From NCBI RefSeq assembly GCF_000003815.2, contig NC_049981.1:3246333-3296998 (forward strand): a DNA stretch of 50,666 nucleotides, read 5' to 3'. Below the pieces are notes generated by a model, which saw only the letters and a program-made list of their open reading frames with translations, was not told where the DNA came from and searched no databases. This document shows, one piece after another, positions 1 through 10,975 of the stretch. Every line of letters starts with the position of its first letter. The stretch's first letter is position 1. The DNA is from Branchiostoma floridae. Lineage: Eukaryota > Chordata > Leptocardii > Amphioxiformes > Branchiostomatidae. Both the position numbers and the translations under genes were made by a program.

Positions 1-1671
1 ATTAAAAAACAGAAAGAAACAAACATGCCGATAACGGGGATCGACCCCGGGTCGGCGGATTACAAATCGAACACCAAAAGCTCTAGAGCAACTGACGTGG
101 TCAGTTTGGCAGCGCTTAAACCCCACTGTTACACAATAAGCAGCATAATATATTTGACCCCCCCCCCCCTCCCCACAGAAAAATACTAGTATGTGGACGT
201 CGTCACGATCAAAATAAAGATAGCTAGTTACCGTCAAAAAACAGAAATGATGCAGAAAACACCATGACATCTCGTGTGGAAGTATCTTTTGCCCTTTCCC
301 AAGGAAAACTGATTTCGCCTACTAACGTTATCAGTTCATGCATGTTTTTGACAACAAACGGAGATACACAACGACGGCAGTGGCTTGTCAGCACTTGCCT
401 GCGGTACCAGCGTTCCACAGTTCTCATATAACGTTGTTTTGACGAATTTCACAAACGAAAACACCTTTCAATGTACATTAACAACGGAGTGAACAATGTA
501 AGGCTAGCCATTTCTCACCTAAAGATGTTCTGCTACCGATGACAACCGAAACTGGGTAGAAGCTGACGTAAAATGCGCAGAAAACTGCAGACTAAATGCA
601 GTTGCTGCGGGAGTCTGCGACGTAAATGTAAAATTAAAAATGGACGAGTCCGGGGTGGAATCTTCAAGAAGGTCTGCATAAAAATCTCAAACCTAAAAGT
701 TTCTTTCCGTATATATATTTTGTGTATATTTGTAATTGCTGTTTTCAAAATAATGGTCACATATTATATTCCTATTTTCTTTGCAGTAACCTTTTATGGA
801 GTAACATAAATTACAAAATCCTCTCAAATATGAATGGTTCCGTCTACATATAAACATGACAATCAAATGTTGCGTCATTGCCGACGAAGTGTTCCTTTCT
901 CTTCGCTGATTGGCTGGCGGCACAATTCAATTAATTAGCAGACTGACACCTGTCACCTGTCGCCCAGGGCGGGAGTTATTGCTTTGTTTGCCATATATGG
1001 AACGCACTAAACGTCGAGAATGGCCAAAACACCTCCCGTAAAACCCCGAAATGGGTCATTTTGAAGTGATATACGCCAAAAATGAAAATTGGGTTCTTTA
1101 AATAAATACTCCATGCACGCCTGTACCAAACTTTTAGGTATTGGTCCACTCTACCATATGCATTGTGCAAAATTTCAGGTCATTCGGTCCAGGAACGACG
1201 GAGATGATTCGCTTTGAAAATTTGACAGGAGTAAGAAAGAAAGAAGAAGAAACACAAGTTAGGAATGTTTGTAAGCATAAGTCCGTGAGATTTCTGAAAC
1301 AACAGCAATTCCGTGATAAACGGAACCTTCTAAAAACGTACGGAGCTAACCGTTAGTTCCGTACGTTTTTAGAAGGTTCCGAGTGCATCGAAAATACCAT
1401 CGATAGCGATTCAACTTCGGATGGCAAACCGGACAAAAGTTATAAGTACTGTTGAAGTCATTAACGTTAAAGTTTGTTTTTATTTGCCTTTGACGGTTTG
1501 ACCTGAAATACTGTTACGCTAAACTCCTGCAGAGAAGTTAAGTGACTGCTGTGATTATTACAGAAATGCCCCTAAAAACTGATACAATAAGCCTTCTGAA
1601 TAGCCTAAAGTGCAAGAGTTTCAGGCGGGCTTCGCCCCCCTGGGACCCCCAACGGGGCTCTGCCCCTGACC
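1..1671. repeat. Dispersed 1.67 kb repeat, copy 1
   Basis: Nearly identical to 8829-10497, with small differences only: a 12-bp deletion near 80, a short insertion near 290 and scattered substitutions. Read on the minus strand, roughly 20-110 resembles a tRNA 3' half, with a T-arm-like GGGGTCGATCCCCG and an anticodon-loop-like TTTGTAA, so a tRNA-derived SINE head is possible but unproven. The part from about 1080 on belongs to a wider family also seen at 12.5 kb and 42.6-43.8 kb, with the phrase GGTCATTCGGTCCAGGAACG followed by a GAAA-rich stretch. No believable coding region is present. The right side runs into the foldback element and stops at an assembly gap. Confidence 0.8.
1321..1381. 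repeat. Near-perfect 61-bp hairpin inside repeat copy 1
   Basis: Two arms of about 29 bases, starting CGGAACCTTCTAAAAACG, face each other with almost no loop. One mismatch is visible (TTAGTTCC against GGAGCTAA). The same hairpin is perfect at 10154-10214, while the third copy of this repeat (43.4 kb) has only one arm. Confidence 0.9.
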
Positions 1672-1771
1672 NNNNNNNNNNNNNNNNNNNNNNNNNNNNN
1701 NNNNNNNNNNNNNNNNNNNNNNNNNNNNNNNNNNNNNNNNNNNNNNNNNNNNNNNNNNNNNNNNNNNNNNN
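1672..1771. other. Assembly gap (100 N)
   Basis: Exactly 100 N, the usual placeholder for a gap of unknown length. It begins inside the GC-rich arm of the foldback element, where a long palindrome would be expected to break assembly. 1772-2130 to its right holds only a short CA-rich stretch and no recognisable feature. Confidence 0.95.
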
Positions 1772-2133
1772 CAGCACAACACACACACGCACACAAAAAC
1801 ATTCCTATCTATTTTTATCTAGTCTGTTGTACTGTAAAGGTAGTTAGATTTTACTACAAAAGAAAAAAAAAAGAATGTGACTTTTTCCCTTATACATATT
1901 TCCACTAGGACGGCGTTCTCGCCGCACTCTCTCTGTGACCTAAAAGTTGACAGATCGCTCAACGAATTGTATACAAAAGAAACAAATCTTTTTACACTTT
2001 GTGTGCTTTGTTGTCTTCTCAGTCATGACTTTTGCGTTTTGGATGATATACCCGGTGTAAAAGCAAAAGTAAAACATATCCTATTTAGGTTGCAGTGAGA
2101 ACGCAGCGCGATCGCCATCTAATGGAAAGGGGG

Positions 2134-2139
2134 CTTTAT
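2134..2139 (-). terminator. Polyadenylation signal for the TRIM/NHL-like gene
   Basis: Read on the minus strand this is AATAAA, about 29 bases beyond the stop codon of the proposed terminal exon at 2168. The spacing is what a short 3' UTR would give. It supports the terminal exon call but is a common hexamer. Confidence 0.4.
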
Positions 2140-2167
2140 TATGATCCGGTTTCACCTACTTCAAAGC

Positions 2168-2429
2168 CTAAGCTTTCCCTTGTTCTGTATGAAAGTCAGA
2201 AGCCGTGAAAGTATACGGGAAAACGCCCTGTTCATTCACGAGTAGTACAATGGACATGGCTTTACCTTCCGTGCCGCGGAATACGAAAATCGTTCTCAAA
2301 ATCATCCCAAGATTACTAAGATCCACACAAATTTTGTGTGAATCTGGGATGAAACAGGTCCTCTTCTCTGGTGACTTGAAACTCAACAATAGATGTTGGG
2401 ATTTTAATCCCTGAACTTCCGACTCAGGA
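2168..2429 (-). CDS. Candidate terminal exon of the TRIM/NHL-like gene
   Basis: The minus-strand frame stays open for 87 codons to a stop at 2168. An acceptor lies at its upstream edge (a T-rich tract then CTAAG, exon from 2429), and its phase (one base completing a codon) matches the donor at 3917 of the large upstream exon. An AATAAA follows the stop by about 29 bases. The sequence is not a clear NHL repeat: it reads as hydrophobic strands such as CVDLSNLGMILRTIFVF, as beta-propeller blades can. The link to the upstream exon is inference from phase, strand and polyA signal; a spliced read across 2429/3917 would settle it. Confidence 0.4.
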
Positions 2430-2788
2430 CTTAGATAACACAAAAAATGGCAACGGTTCGCCTCAGGCTGGATTTGGGCGTTTTTTTTCATGCATGTTAT
2501 TGTATCTATCTAATGTATTTGTATTTTCGTTCTTTTTATCGTTGTGAGCCCGGAAAGATTAGTTCTATTTGAGGCTAACTCGAAGTCAAAACAAAGTTTC
2601 GCTGCAGTACTTAGGTCACACACTAGTAGTGGTGGTGAAATTGACCTTGACCTTTGTCAAGGTCGATCATTGTCAAGGTCGATTTCACCACAAAGACGGT
2701 CACGCTCATACATATGCACACACACACACGCATACACGCACACACACACACGCACACATGCACACAAACACACACGCACATACACACG

Positions 2789-2841
<53 letters not shown>

Positions 2842-3916
2842 ATACACATACCTGCACGGTTTTGTGAAGAGACAGTAGGATGTTGTTGTTCCTATGATCC
2901 ACACACACACGCTTGTACGTCTGTACAGTTGTGTCGAACTTGGACTGGGTGTCACCGCTCGTTGCTAGAATGCAGACCTTCCCGGTCAGAGCTGCTGCGA
3001 TCCTGTGATAAGGACAATGTCGAATTATAATGACACTAAGATCATGTTAACTTGAAGATTTTCATACCCCTAATAATAGTTCATTAATCAAATTGATATG
3101 ATTTTGAAACAGTCACAACCGTTTCAGACTTTTGATTATGATAACCGTGTCACCGGTGAAAGACATCGGATACTGTCGGAAACGTCAGTCCGTTAATTTA
3201 AAAAACCATGTACAGTTGCTTGATAAACTATTTTGGCATATTATATTGTGTGGATATCTAACGTATGTTTCGGTATACGAAAAATCGTATGTTTGGGAGT
3301 GAAAAATGTTTAAGGCAGCAGCTAGTTTCTTACTCATTAATGCACTCTCACTGCAGTTGCGTCTTTTTTCTTCCGTCACTGCAGGGTTCGAAACATACTC
3401 AAAGAATTTCAAAAATAAAGAACGAAGCCATCTCAAAGTTTTCCCTGAACAGAGACGGTGGGCACCATAGACTTCCTGCAACGTATGATCCACTGCTTAC
3501 TGAGTCACGTGTTCTATCTGCATAACGTGGCGTCACGACAGCAGTGGATTGTTTATTCCTTGACAAAGACTGGTGCTGTTCAGTCGAAAATTTGGGTGAG
3601 TCCAATTTTTGTGTTGGAAATTTCAGTTAAACTAGTTCTATAGGAACAAATTTCCTTACTTTTTGTGCATTTTGTCGTCTTTTATGCTTATGTTTACGTA
3701 TTACGCAATATCTACATCTTTAAAAAATCGGAGAAAATAACAAAACAACGACGCAGTGAACGAACTCCGCAGTGACGCAAGGTTTACGCAGTTGCAATGA
3801 GAGTCCTGTAGTTATAACGGTTGGCCAATGCAGGTAGGGATTGGAATATACTATAGTACGTAAAATGCTTGGTAGATGAGATTTTTTTCCTACACTGTGA
3901 CACTAAAAAGACATAC
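2430..3916 (-). other. Probable TRIM/NHL-like intron with CA microsatellite
   Basis: No coding exon recognised. 2715-2856 is an imperfect then perfect (CA)n tract; every frame through it is open and meaningless. At 2641-2686 there are TGACCTTGACC and two TCAAGGTCG motifs, resembling monomeric nuclear-receptor half-sites. The rest is unremarkable AT-rich sequence. Confidence 0.6.
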
Positions 3917-5103
3917 CTGCCGTCCTGAAATCCTGAGGCGTCAATAATAGGATCTCGGGACGAACCGACGGTCAGAGCTCTTCTCGCAACCAGCCGCCCT
4001 TCTTTGGTGTATTTCAAAAACACGTTTGTATAAGTCGTGTCCACGCCTATGGCTCCTTTGCACAAGCTGCCCACGAACGTTACATGCCTTCCGTCAGAAA
4101 ACAGCCCGCAACCGTTTATGTTCAGGTTGTCCCCAAAGTTCAGCATGAATTCGCTGACCTGCTCCCCCTTTAATGTGAAGACTTGGACTCGTCCGCCGCC
4201 CGCTCGGTCGATGACGTAGACATGATCTGAAGCGGTGGTGACACACAACGGTTCTGAAAACTGTCCCTTCTTTGTCCCGCTGGTCCCAAAACGGGACTTC
4301 CAAGACGTGAACGTTCTGGAAAGCGTTGAGAGCACGTCTTGTCGTAAAGAGTTGGCTTCTTTGTCTTTCTTGACCTCAATGCGTCCAAGTGTGAAAACAG
4401 ACCCTTCAAAGTCACTCGGCACGAACTCTAGAACAGGTGGTTTGGGGGCGTGACGTTGCAAATTGAAGTCGAGTTGAGATTTCGTAACGTCATAGTTATG
4501 TCTCCCGTTGCCATGGCAACTCTTTAGGTGTGACGTCAGGTCTTCAATCTCGTTCTTCACGTCTTGCTCCCACTTGTAGAAGACAAGCCTCACCTGTTCT
4601 GTCAGCGTCTTGGCGCTTTCTTCGACTTTCCTTATAGCTTCTTCCTTCAGTCTAAGGATCTGCTCCTCCATTTCCGTCTTTTTGCTTTCCGTAAGACGTC
4701 TACTTTCTTCCAAGGCGTCCAGTCTCTCTAAGACTCTTTCCAACATCTTCTGAGGAGTCTTGTGAGCCTCTCCTTGCTTGTCTTCTACAGGTGTGCCACA
4801 GGTGCGGTTATTGCGAACACTGTTCATACCTTCTCCGCCCACAGTCTCACCGCACTCTCTATACAGTAGCCTTGAGGGCCGACTTCCGGTTTTTCCTGGT
4901 ACTGAACAATAGCGCCGCTCACCGTTCGTTATGGTAACAGACACACCTTCCTCAGGTGGGCTCGTCTCACCTTTCTGACCAATCTTTTGTCGGCAGGTGA
5001 GGTAACAATCTTCTACCTGTCCTCCGTGACACTTTTGTTCAACGACCTTCTCGTCATTAGGTATACACACGCCCCGCACGGGTAAACCGGAAACGCCTTT
5101 CAC
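3917..5103 (-). CDS. TRIM/NHL-like protein, large coiled-coil exon
   Basis: The minus-strand frame is open for about 395 codons up to a strong donor (CAG then GTATGT) at 3917. Residues after the donor in the open frame are intron read-through. The first ~115 residues are Cys-rich but match no RING or B-box spacing I can defend. Residues ~118-205 are charged and heptad-like (coiled coil). A linker with KPPVLEFVPSDFEGSVFTLG, typical of TRIM-NHL proteins, leads into propeller-like sequence (FGTSGTKKGQFSEPLCV, VYVIDRAGGGRVQVF) resembling NHL repeats. There is no ATG at 5103 (the codon is GTG), so the true start is upstream or in another exon. The product is probably a cytoplasmic TRIM-class protein, but without a visible RING, E3 ligase activity should not be assumed. 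Confidence 0.6.
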
Positions 5104-6899
5104 TTTTACCTGTTGACGCCAGGTGGGACAAGAAAATCTAACCTTTCACTGAGGACGTCCGTCAGCACGTTGTTTGTCATAGTGGTTTGGTATCGCCTCA
5201 GACGACTTTTTGGTCAGTAAACCGCCGTCAACAAAACCGCCGTCAACAAAACCGCAGTCTCTGTGTCCACTGTCAGCCATGACGCGTGTACGGTAAACTC
5301 AATAGCCTGAACTTTACCCTCAGACGTGGTCGTCCCATTGAGCTGTCAATCATTTAACTCGCACGGGTCAAGAGCGTGCTGCTGTGTACACACACGCACG
5401 CTGAAGTGTCGTCGCCATGGCAACAAGGGGTATCGTTTACACCGCACTGTTGGGGAAAGGAAGCTTACCTGTGTATAGCAAATATAAAGTAGCAAAGGTG
5501 CGGAGGCAAAATGCAGGTGTGGCAAAATGTAAACAAACTGCACAGAAGTCGGCATGATTAAATGCCACTCCTTTGACAGGCTTTATGCCTCAAATACTGT
5601 GTAACTGAACTTATCTTCTTTACATGTGAAGTATTGTCCTGGGATATATGAAGAATGCTTCATACACTATTCAGGTTGGTTTTGATGTTTGAAAAGCGGT
5701 AGATTTTGGGGATGTAGGCGATCACTTTTTATTTCGTACAAGGAACAGTGGTGAAAAGCGCTTTTTTTCTCTAGATAGTTATCATTATATTGATATATGA
5801 TTCTTTGTTTGAAGTAGTTACCTTTTTGTTTGAATTGGTGAAGTTAATTCCAAATCGGTAACAAGTATCCGAACACCCTATTTGAGCCTTCGGTGATTTC
5901 TCTATTTCAGAATAGGCCTTTTTCTCAGTTGACGCTTTACAAATCTCGCATAGCGGTCCGTAGTGGTACTGCAAATTTGTCTCGGACAATGTTCTTGTAT
6001 AAAGTACAAAGGTCCAAGAAAGAAAATATCTTGTATCAATTTCTTGCTCTCTACTTGTGTATTTCAATAATTATAGATAAATAGATAGATAAACCGATGG
6101 ATGATGTATGGATGGATTAATTGATAGTTGGATGGATTGACGGACGGATCGGCGGAAGAATGGATATGGAACAATGGATAATATCAGAAAGTAAGATATC
6201 AAAAATAGAACTTTTTATTTTTTCTCTGACATTAGATAAGCCAAACAGATGAAAGCAGAACACGGAAGAGCAGTTATTCAACCATGCAACTGGGATATGA
6301 TTTTCCAAAATCATATCCAGCTATTTGGGTACTTTTTAGTTATGACAAAGATGTCTAATCTTCATCGACTACTAGTTATGCATAACACTGTTCTTGTTTT
6401 TTTGTTTTTGAGTACCGATGACCGCACGGTTTTAGACTGCTCTGTTGTATAAAAACAAACACACCGTACCGAGCTCCGCACGGCAGGTGTTAACGGTTTA
6501 TTTACCGAAGGAAACTGACGACATCCAAAAATACACCGGACAGGTTTCAACGGCAGGTGGACAAACTAGTCAAATTATCCATGCAGCCAGCTTTGTATGG
6601 TCTAGCTCCAGAAAGAAAAGGAGTTCTTTGGGGCGTAAAAATACAAAACTCTCGCTTCATTTGTCTGAAGTTTTTGTTTTATATCGCAACATAGGTAAGG
6701 ATAGATACGGATTTTTTCTTTGCTTTCGGACAGATGAGGACAAAATAGCACTGCTCTCAATTTAGTAACTTGTATTTATAGTGTCATACTTCACTGAACA
6801 TGAACAGCCGAAGACGATAATATAACGTCCGTGGAACAATTATAGACGAAAAAGGGAAACACAACAACAAGATAGGAAAGACTCAGATTGACTGAACCG
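5104..6899. other. Intergenic region without recognised genes
   Basis: No exon supported on either strand. A degenerate GATA/GGAT-rich simple repeat occupies about 6072-6165. A small perfect hairpin lies at 6293-6318 (GGATATGATTTT, two bases, then its complement). If the TRIM-like gene has a 5' exon it may lie near 5130-5290 on the minus strand, where several short frames begin with ATG, but none is convincing. Confidence 0.5.
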
Positions 6900-6905
6900 T
6901 TTATT
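6900..6905 (-). terminator. Polyadenylation signal for the H-type lectin gene
   Basis: AATAAA on the minus strand, about 130 bases past the lectin stop codon at 7033. No other candidate is closer. This is a plausible 3' UTR end, not proven. Confidence 0.4.
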
Positions 6906-7032
6906 TTCATCAAAGTTCCCTCTATAGCCATGTTTAGTTTAAGTTAACAGAGTGTAATTCATCTATGCGACCACTACAAGTCATCAGGTTACAAGTTGGA
7001 CTCTTTCGACCAAACCGAGTAACTTTAACATC

Positions 7033-8160
7033 TCATGCACAGGCCATCCAGTGGACATAGGCAGCGTACAGCTGTGAACTGGCCCAGGTGCCGATTCGCA
7101 CCGTCAGACTGGTTGTGGAGACGGACACCACGGTTGCTTTGGCGCGGGTGTGGCCAGGAAAATGGTCCAGTGACGTCAAGCCCACAGTCACCACGGGTGT
7201 TGTCCGGAAGGCCCTGCTGAACTTGGCGGTCAGGTCGAGGTGGCGATCACCATCACCGGACGTGAAGACGTCATCTGGTGTTTCAAAGACACCGCTTTCG
7301 CCTAATATAGAAAGTGTAAAATGTATTTAGCGAAGTGGCCAGGTCTTGGTAGCGACTGCTAGAACTAGACCACTTGCACCAAAATGAGTGTTACGTTTTA
7401 CAACGGCACAATAGTCGGAGCATTGTAAAACTACACAACGGGAAGGGCTAGTCTATGAGAAAATGCATCATCTAACTCTTCTTTTCTCTCCATCTGTCTA
7501 TCCCTGTCTTTCTAATATCAATGTGCTTCTGGGTCTTTCTTTCTCTCTGTCTCTCTCTCTCTCTCACACGCTCGCTCTCTGTGTCTCTCTCCCCCTCTCT
7601 CTCTTTTTCTTTTTTACCCCTCTCCCTTTCTCTTACCCATCTATCCTTCTCCATTTCTCTGTCTTTATTTCCCACAATTGGTGGAAAATTTCTAACTAAC
7701 ACACCGCTCATTGAATTGTATATACCAATACAATACTAATACAATACAATGTAACTTGAACAGTGAAACAATCATCACCACTTACAGCGTTCGATGTAGT
7801 CACGCTGTTCCAGGTCCTGGATCCTCTGGTCCTTGGCCCCCATCTCGGTCTGAAGTTGTTGGATATCAGCCTGGTGCATCTGGTCTTTGGCCGCCATCTC
7901 ATTTTGAATTTGCTGAATTTCAGCTTCCATCTCTTGGTCTTTGGCGTGAAGCTGTTGTATTTCGGCCTGGTACATCTGGTCTTTGGTCGCCATCTCGGTC
8001 TGAAGTTGTCCAATCTCAGTCTGGAACTCTTGGTCTTTGGTCGCCGTGTCATGTCGAAGCTGCTGCATTTCGGCCTGTATCGCTTTGTCGTCCGCCTGAA
8101 GCTGTAGCATGTCGGCCTGTAGCTGCTCGAGCACACTTTGTAGGGACAGAGCTCGAGAGG
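7033..8160 (-). CDS. Coiled-coil H-type lectin (two 3' exons)
   Basis: Two minus-strand exons join in phase. Exon 7786-8160 (acceptor after TTTTGCTCCAG, donor GTAAGT) encodes ~124 residues of Gln/Glu/Lys-rich coiled coil with about 18-residue repeats such as KDQMYQAEIQQL. Exon 7033-7301 (acceptor TATATTAG) encodes ~88 residues ending in TGA. Both sides contribute to a Cys codon (T + GC). The second exon is an H-type lectin domain (discoidin C-terminal / Helix pomatia agglutinin family): FSRAFRTTPVVTVGLTSLD, then TVRIGTWASSQLYAAYVHW. The family binds GalNAc-type sugars as trimers or hexamers and is usually secreted; here the coil probably drives oligomerisation. The 5' exon with any signal peptide was not found. 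Intron phases (1-1 for the coil exon) would allow exon shuffling. Confidence 0.8.
7538..7660. repeat. TC-rich low-complexity tract in lectin intron
   Basis: Runs of TCTCTCTC and CTTT dominate. It lies in the intron between the coil and lectin exons; frames through it (Ser/Leu or Arg/Glu repeats) are artefacts. Confidence 0.85.
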
Positions 8161-8828
8161 CTGGAGCAAAACAGAAGAAAAAGTATAGTGTTAGATAATG
8201 TAGATGATGTGTGTTTGCATAATTTCATTAGATAATCGTTTTATAAAGAGGGCGAATGGGTGGTGTTAAAGCCAAGACGCATTTTTTATGTAGTGTGAAA
8301 ACCAGTCCTTTTTTTGGCGTAAGAAAAGGAAAGAGACTTTCGAATGGTATTTTAGAACTGTATATATATACAAACAAAAAAACAAGTGGATACAACTGGA
8401 GTAGATAAAAGGTATATGGCTGAGTTGCCATCATCAAAGATGGAGATACTAGTAGGCTGATACATGTGGTCGAATAATGCAATTCATAATACAGAAACAA
8501 AAGAAGAATACGGAAGGTAAACCATCACAATCTCGCCCTAAAACTAGAAAGGCCGACATTTGCTTGAGAGCAAATACAGCATATTTCAGACATACCCGTT
8601 CCCATGCAAAATTGAACTGTTCCAAATCACTCCTGCGCAAAAATTGAACATTCTAACAGTAACTTCTCGAAATGAACTACTACCAAGGCCGACATCAAGG
8701 ATCAAAAAGGATTGACATGAATGAAATTAAAGCCATCACATAGAAGTCAAACGAGTGACATTTGGTATAACATCTACACAAATCACAGTCCAAAGGATGA
8801 ATTAATATTAATATTAACAAAATTATAA
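8161..8828. other. Sequence upstream of the lectin coil exon, nothing recognised
   Basis: AT-rich. No signal-peptide exon in phase 1 could be identified on the minus strand, so the lectin gene's 5' exon is either here but too short to see or beyond the 8.8 kb repeat. Confidence 0.4.
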
Positions 8829-10497
8829 ATTAGAAAACAGAAAGAAACAAACATGCCGATAACGGGGATCGACCCCGGGTCGGCGGATTACAAATCGAAC
8901 GTGCAAACCACAACACCAAAAGCTCTAGAGCAACTGACGTGGTCAGTTTGGCAGCGCTTAAACCCCACTGTTACACAATAAGCAGCATAATATATTTGAC
9001 CCCCCCCCCCTCCCCACAGAAAAATACTAGTATGTGGACGTCGTCACGATCAAAATAAAGATAACTAGTTACCGTCAAAAAACAGAAATGATGCAGAAAA
9101 CACCATGACATCTCGTGTGGAAGTATCTTTTCCAAGGAAAACTGATTTCGCCTACTAACGTTATCAGTTCATGCATGTTTTTGACAACAAACGGAGATAC
9201 ACAACGACGGCAGTGGCTTGTCAGCACTTGCCTGCGGTACCAGCGTTCCACAGTTCTCATATAACGTTGTTTTGACGAATTTCACAAACGAAAACACCTT
9301 TCAATGTACATTAACAACGGAGTGAACAATGTAAGGCTAGCCATTTCTCACCTAAAGATGTTCTGCTACCGATGACAACCGAAACTGGGTAGAAGCTGAC
9401 GTAAAATGCGCAGAAAACTGCAGACTAAATGCAGTTGCTGCGGGAGTCTGTGACGTAAATGTAAAATTAAAAATGAACGAGTCCGGGGTGGAATCTTCAA
9501 GAAGGTCTGCATAAAAATCTCAAACCTAAAAGTTTCTTTCCGTATATATATTTTGTGTATATTTGTAATTGCTGTTTTCAAAATAATGGTCACATATTAT
9601 ATTCCTATTTTCTTTGCAGTAACCTTTTATGGAGTAACATAAATTACAAAATCCTCTCAAATATGAATGGTTCCGTCTACATATAAACATGACAATCAAA
9701 TGTTGCGTCATTGCCGACGAAGTGTTCCTTTCTCTTCGCTGATTGGCTGGCGGCACAATTCAATTAATTAGCAGACTGACACCTGTCACCTGTCGCCCAG
9801 GGCGGGAGTTATTGCTTTGTTTGCCATATATGGAACGCACTAAACGTCGAGAATGGCCAAAACACCTCCCGTAAAACCCCGAAATGGGTCATTTTGAAGT
9901 GATATACGCCAAAAATGAAAATTGGGTTCTTTAAATAAATACTCCATGCACGCCTGTACCAAACTTTTAGGTATTGGTCCACTCTACCATATGCATTGTG
10001 CAAAATTTCAGGTCATTCGGTCCAGGAACGACGGAGATGATTCGCTTTGAAAATTTGACAGGAGTAAGAAAGAAAGAAGAAGAAACACAAGTTAGGAATG
10101 TTTGTAAGCATAAGTCCGTGAGATTTCTGAAACAACAGCAATTCCGTGATAAACGGAACCTTCTAAAAACGTACGGAGCTAACCGTTAGCTCCGTACGTT
10201 TTTAGAAGGTTCCGAGTGCAGCGAAAATACCATCGATAGCGATTCAACTTCGGATGGCAAACCGGACAAAAGTTATAAGTACTGTTGAAGTCATTAACGT
10301 TAAAGTTTGTTTTTATTTGCCTTTGACGGTTTGACCTGAAATACTGTTACGCTAAACTCCTGCAGAGAAGTTAAGTGACTGCTGTGATTATTACAGAAAT
10401 GCCCCTAAAAACTGATACAATAAGCCTTCTGAATAGCCTAAAGTGCAAGAGTTTCAGGCGGGCTTCGCCCCCCTGGGACCCCCAACGGGGCTCTGCC
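8829..10497. repeat. Dispersed 1.67 kb repeat, copy 2
   Basis: Second copy of 1-1671 in the same orientation, offset by about 8.83 kb. Near 8904 it contains GTGCAAACCACA, which copy 1 lacks. It is continuous into the complete foldback element at 10178-10973. With so little divergence the duplication is recent, or the two are young members of one mobile family. Confidence 0.85.
10154..10214. repeat. Perfect ~60-bp hairpin inside repeat copy 2
   Basis: Both arms begin CGGAACCTTCTAAAAACG and meet at GCTAACCGTTAGC, giving almost no loop. In the related copy at 43.4 kb the second arm is missing and GCTAAC runs straight into AGTGCAGCG, so the second arm looks like a local inverted duplication. Confidence 0.9.
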
Positions 10498-10973
10498 CCT
10501 GGACCCTGCCGGGCCGGGGCCTTCGGCGTTCTTCGGCGGCCCCCGAAAAAAATTCTGGCGGGAACACTGCAGTATATACCAGTGTTCTCGCCAGAAATTT
10601 TTCATAGCGTCGGGGCAGGGGTCCGGGGGCCGCCGAAGGCCCTCGGCGGGGTCCAGGGGCAGCGCCCCGGTGGGGGGACCCAGGGGGGCCAAGCCCCCCT
10701 TGAAGCTCTTGCATTTTAGGCTATTGAGAAGGCTTATTTTATCACTTTTTAGGGCCATATCTACGATCATCGTAGCAGTCACTTAACTTTTCTTCAGCAG
10801 TTTGACGTAACAATATTTCGGATAAAAGCTTCAAAGACAACTAAAAACTCATAAACAACAAACTTTACTCAGCTCAACAGTACTTGATAAATATTGTCCG
10901 AGTTGCCATCCGAAGTTGAAGTGCTTACTAAGTTAGAGCGCTAGTAACGTTATCTTCGCAGCGTTGTTAGCCA
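10178..10973. mobile_element. Foldback element: giant imperfect palindrome
   Basis: Two arms of about 390 bp face each other around a centre near 10577 (TCTGGCGGGAACACTG on one side, AGTGTTCTCGCCAGA on the other). Matching outer landmarks are GATTCAACTTCGGATGGC / GCCATCCGAAGTTGAAG and AAGTTAAGTGACTGCT / AGCAGTCACTTAACTT. The inner ~120 bp of each arm is very GC-rich with smaller palindromes. Both strands have ~114-codon open frames here, but they are the same arm read twice and code for nothing I recognise. It resembles a long-TIR non-autonomous DNA element. Target duplications were not identified. Confidence 0.75.
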
Positions 10974-10975
10974 CC

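Noticed and set aside
2544-3030. His/Thr- and Val/Cys-rich frames
   Set aside because: Read-through of the (CA)n microsatellite on both strands.
3784-3916. Last ~44 residues of the TRIM-like open frame
   Set aside because: They lie beyond a consensus donor (CAG/GTATGT) and have no family resemblance.
8228-8500. Hydrophobic minus-strand frame as the lectin signal-peptide exon
   Set aside because: No acceptable phase-1 donor and no clear signal-peptide cleavage region.
10375-10782. Two ~114-codon frames on opposite strands
   Set aside because: Both are the same GC-rich palindrome arm; no family resemblance and no conserved coding signal.
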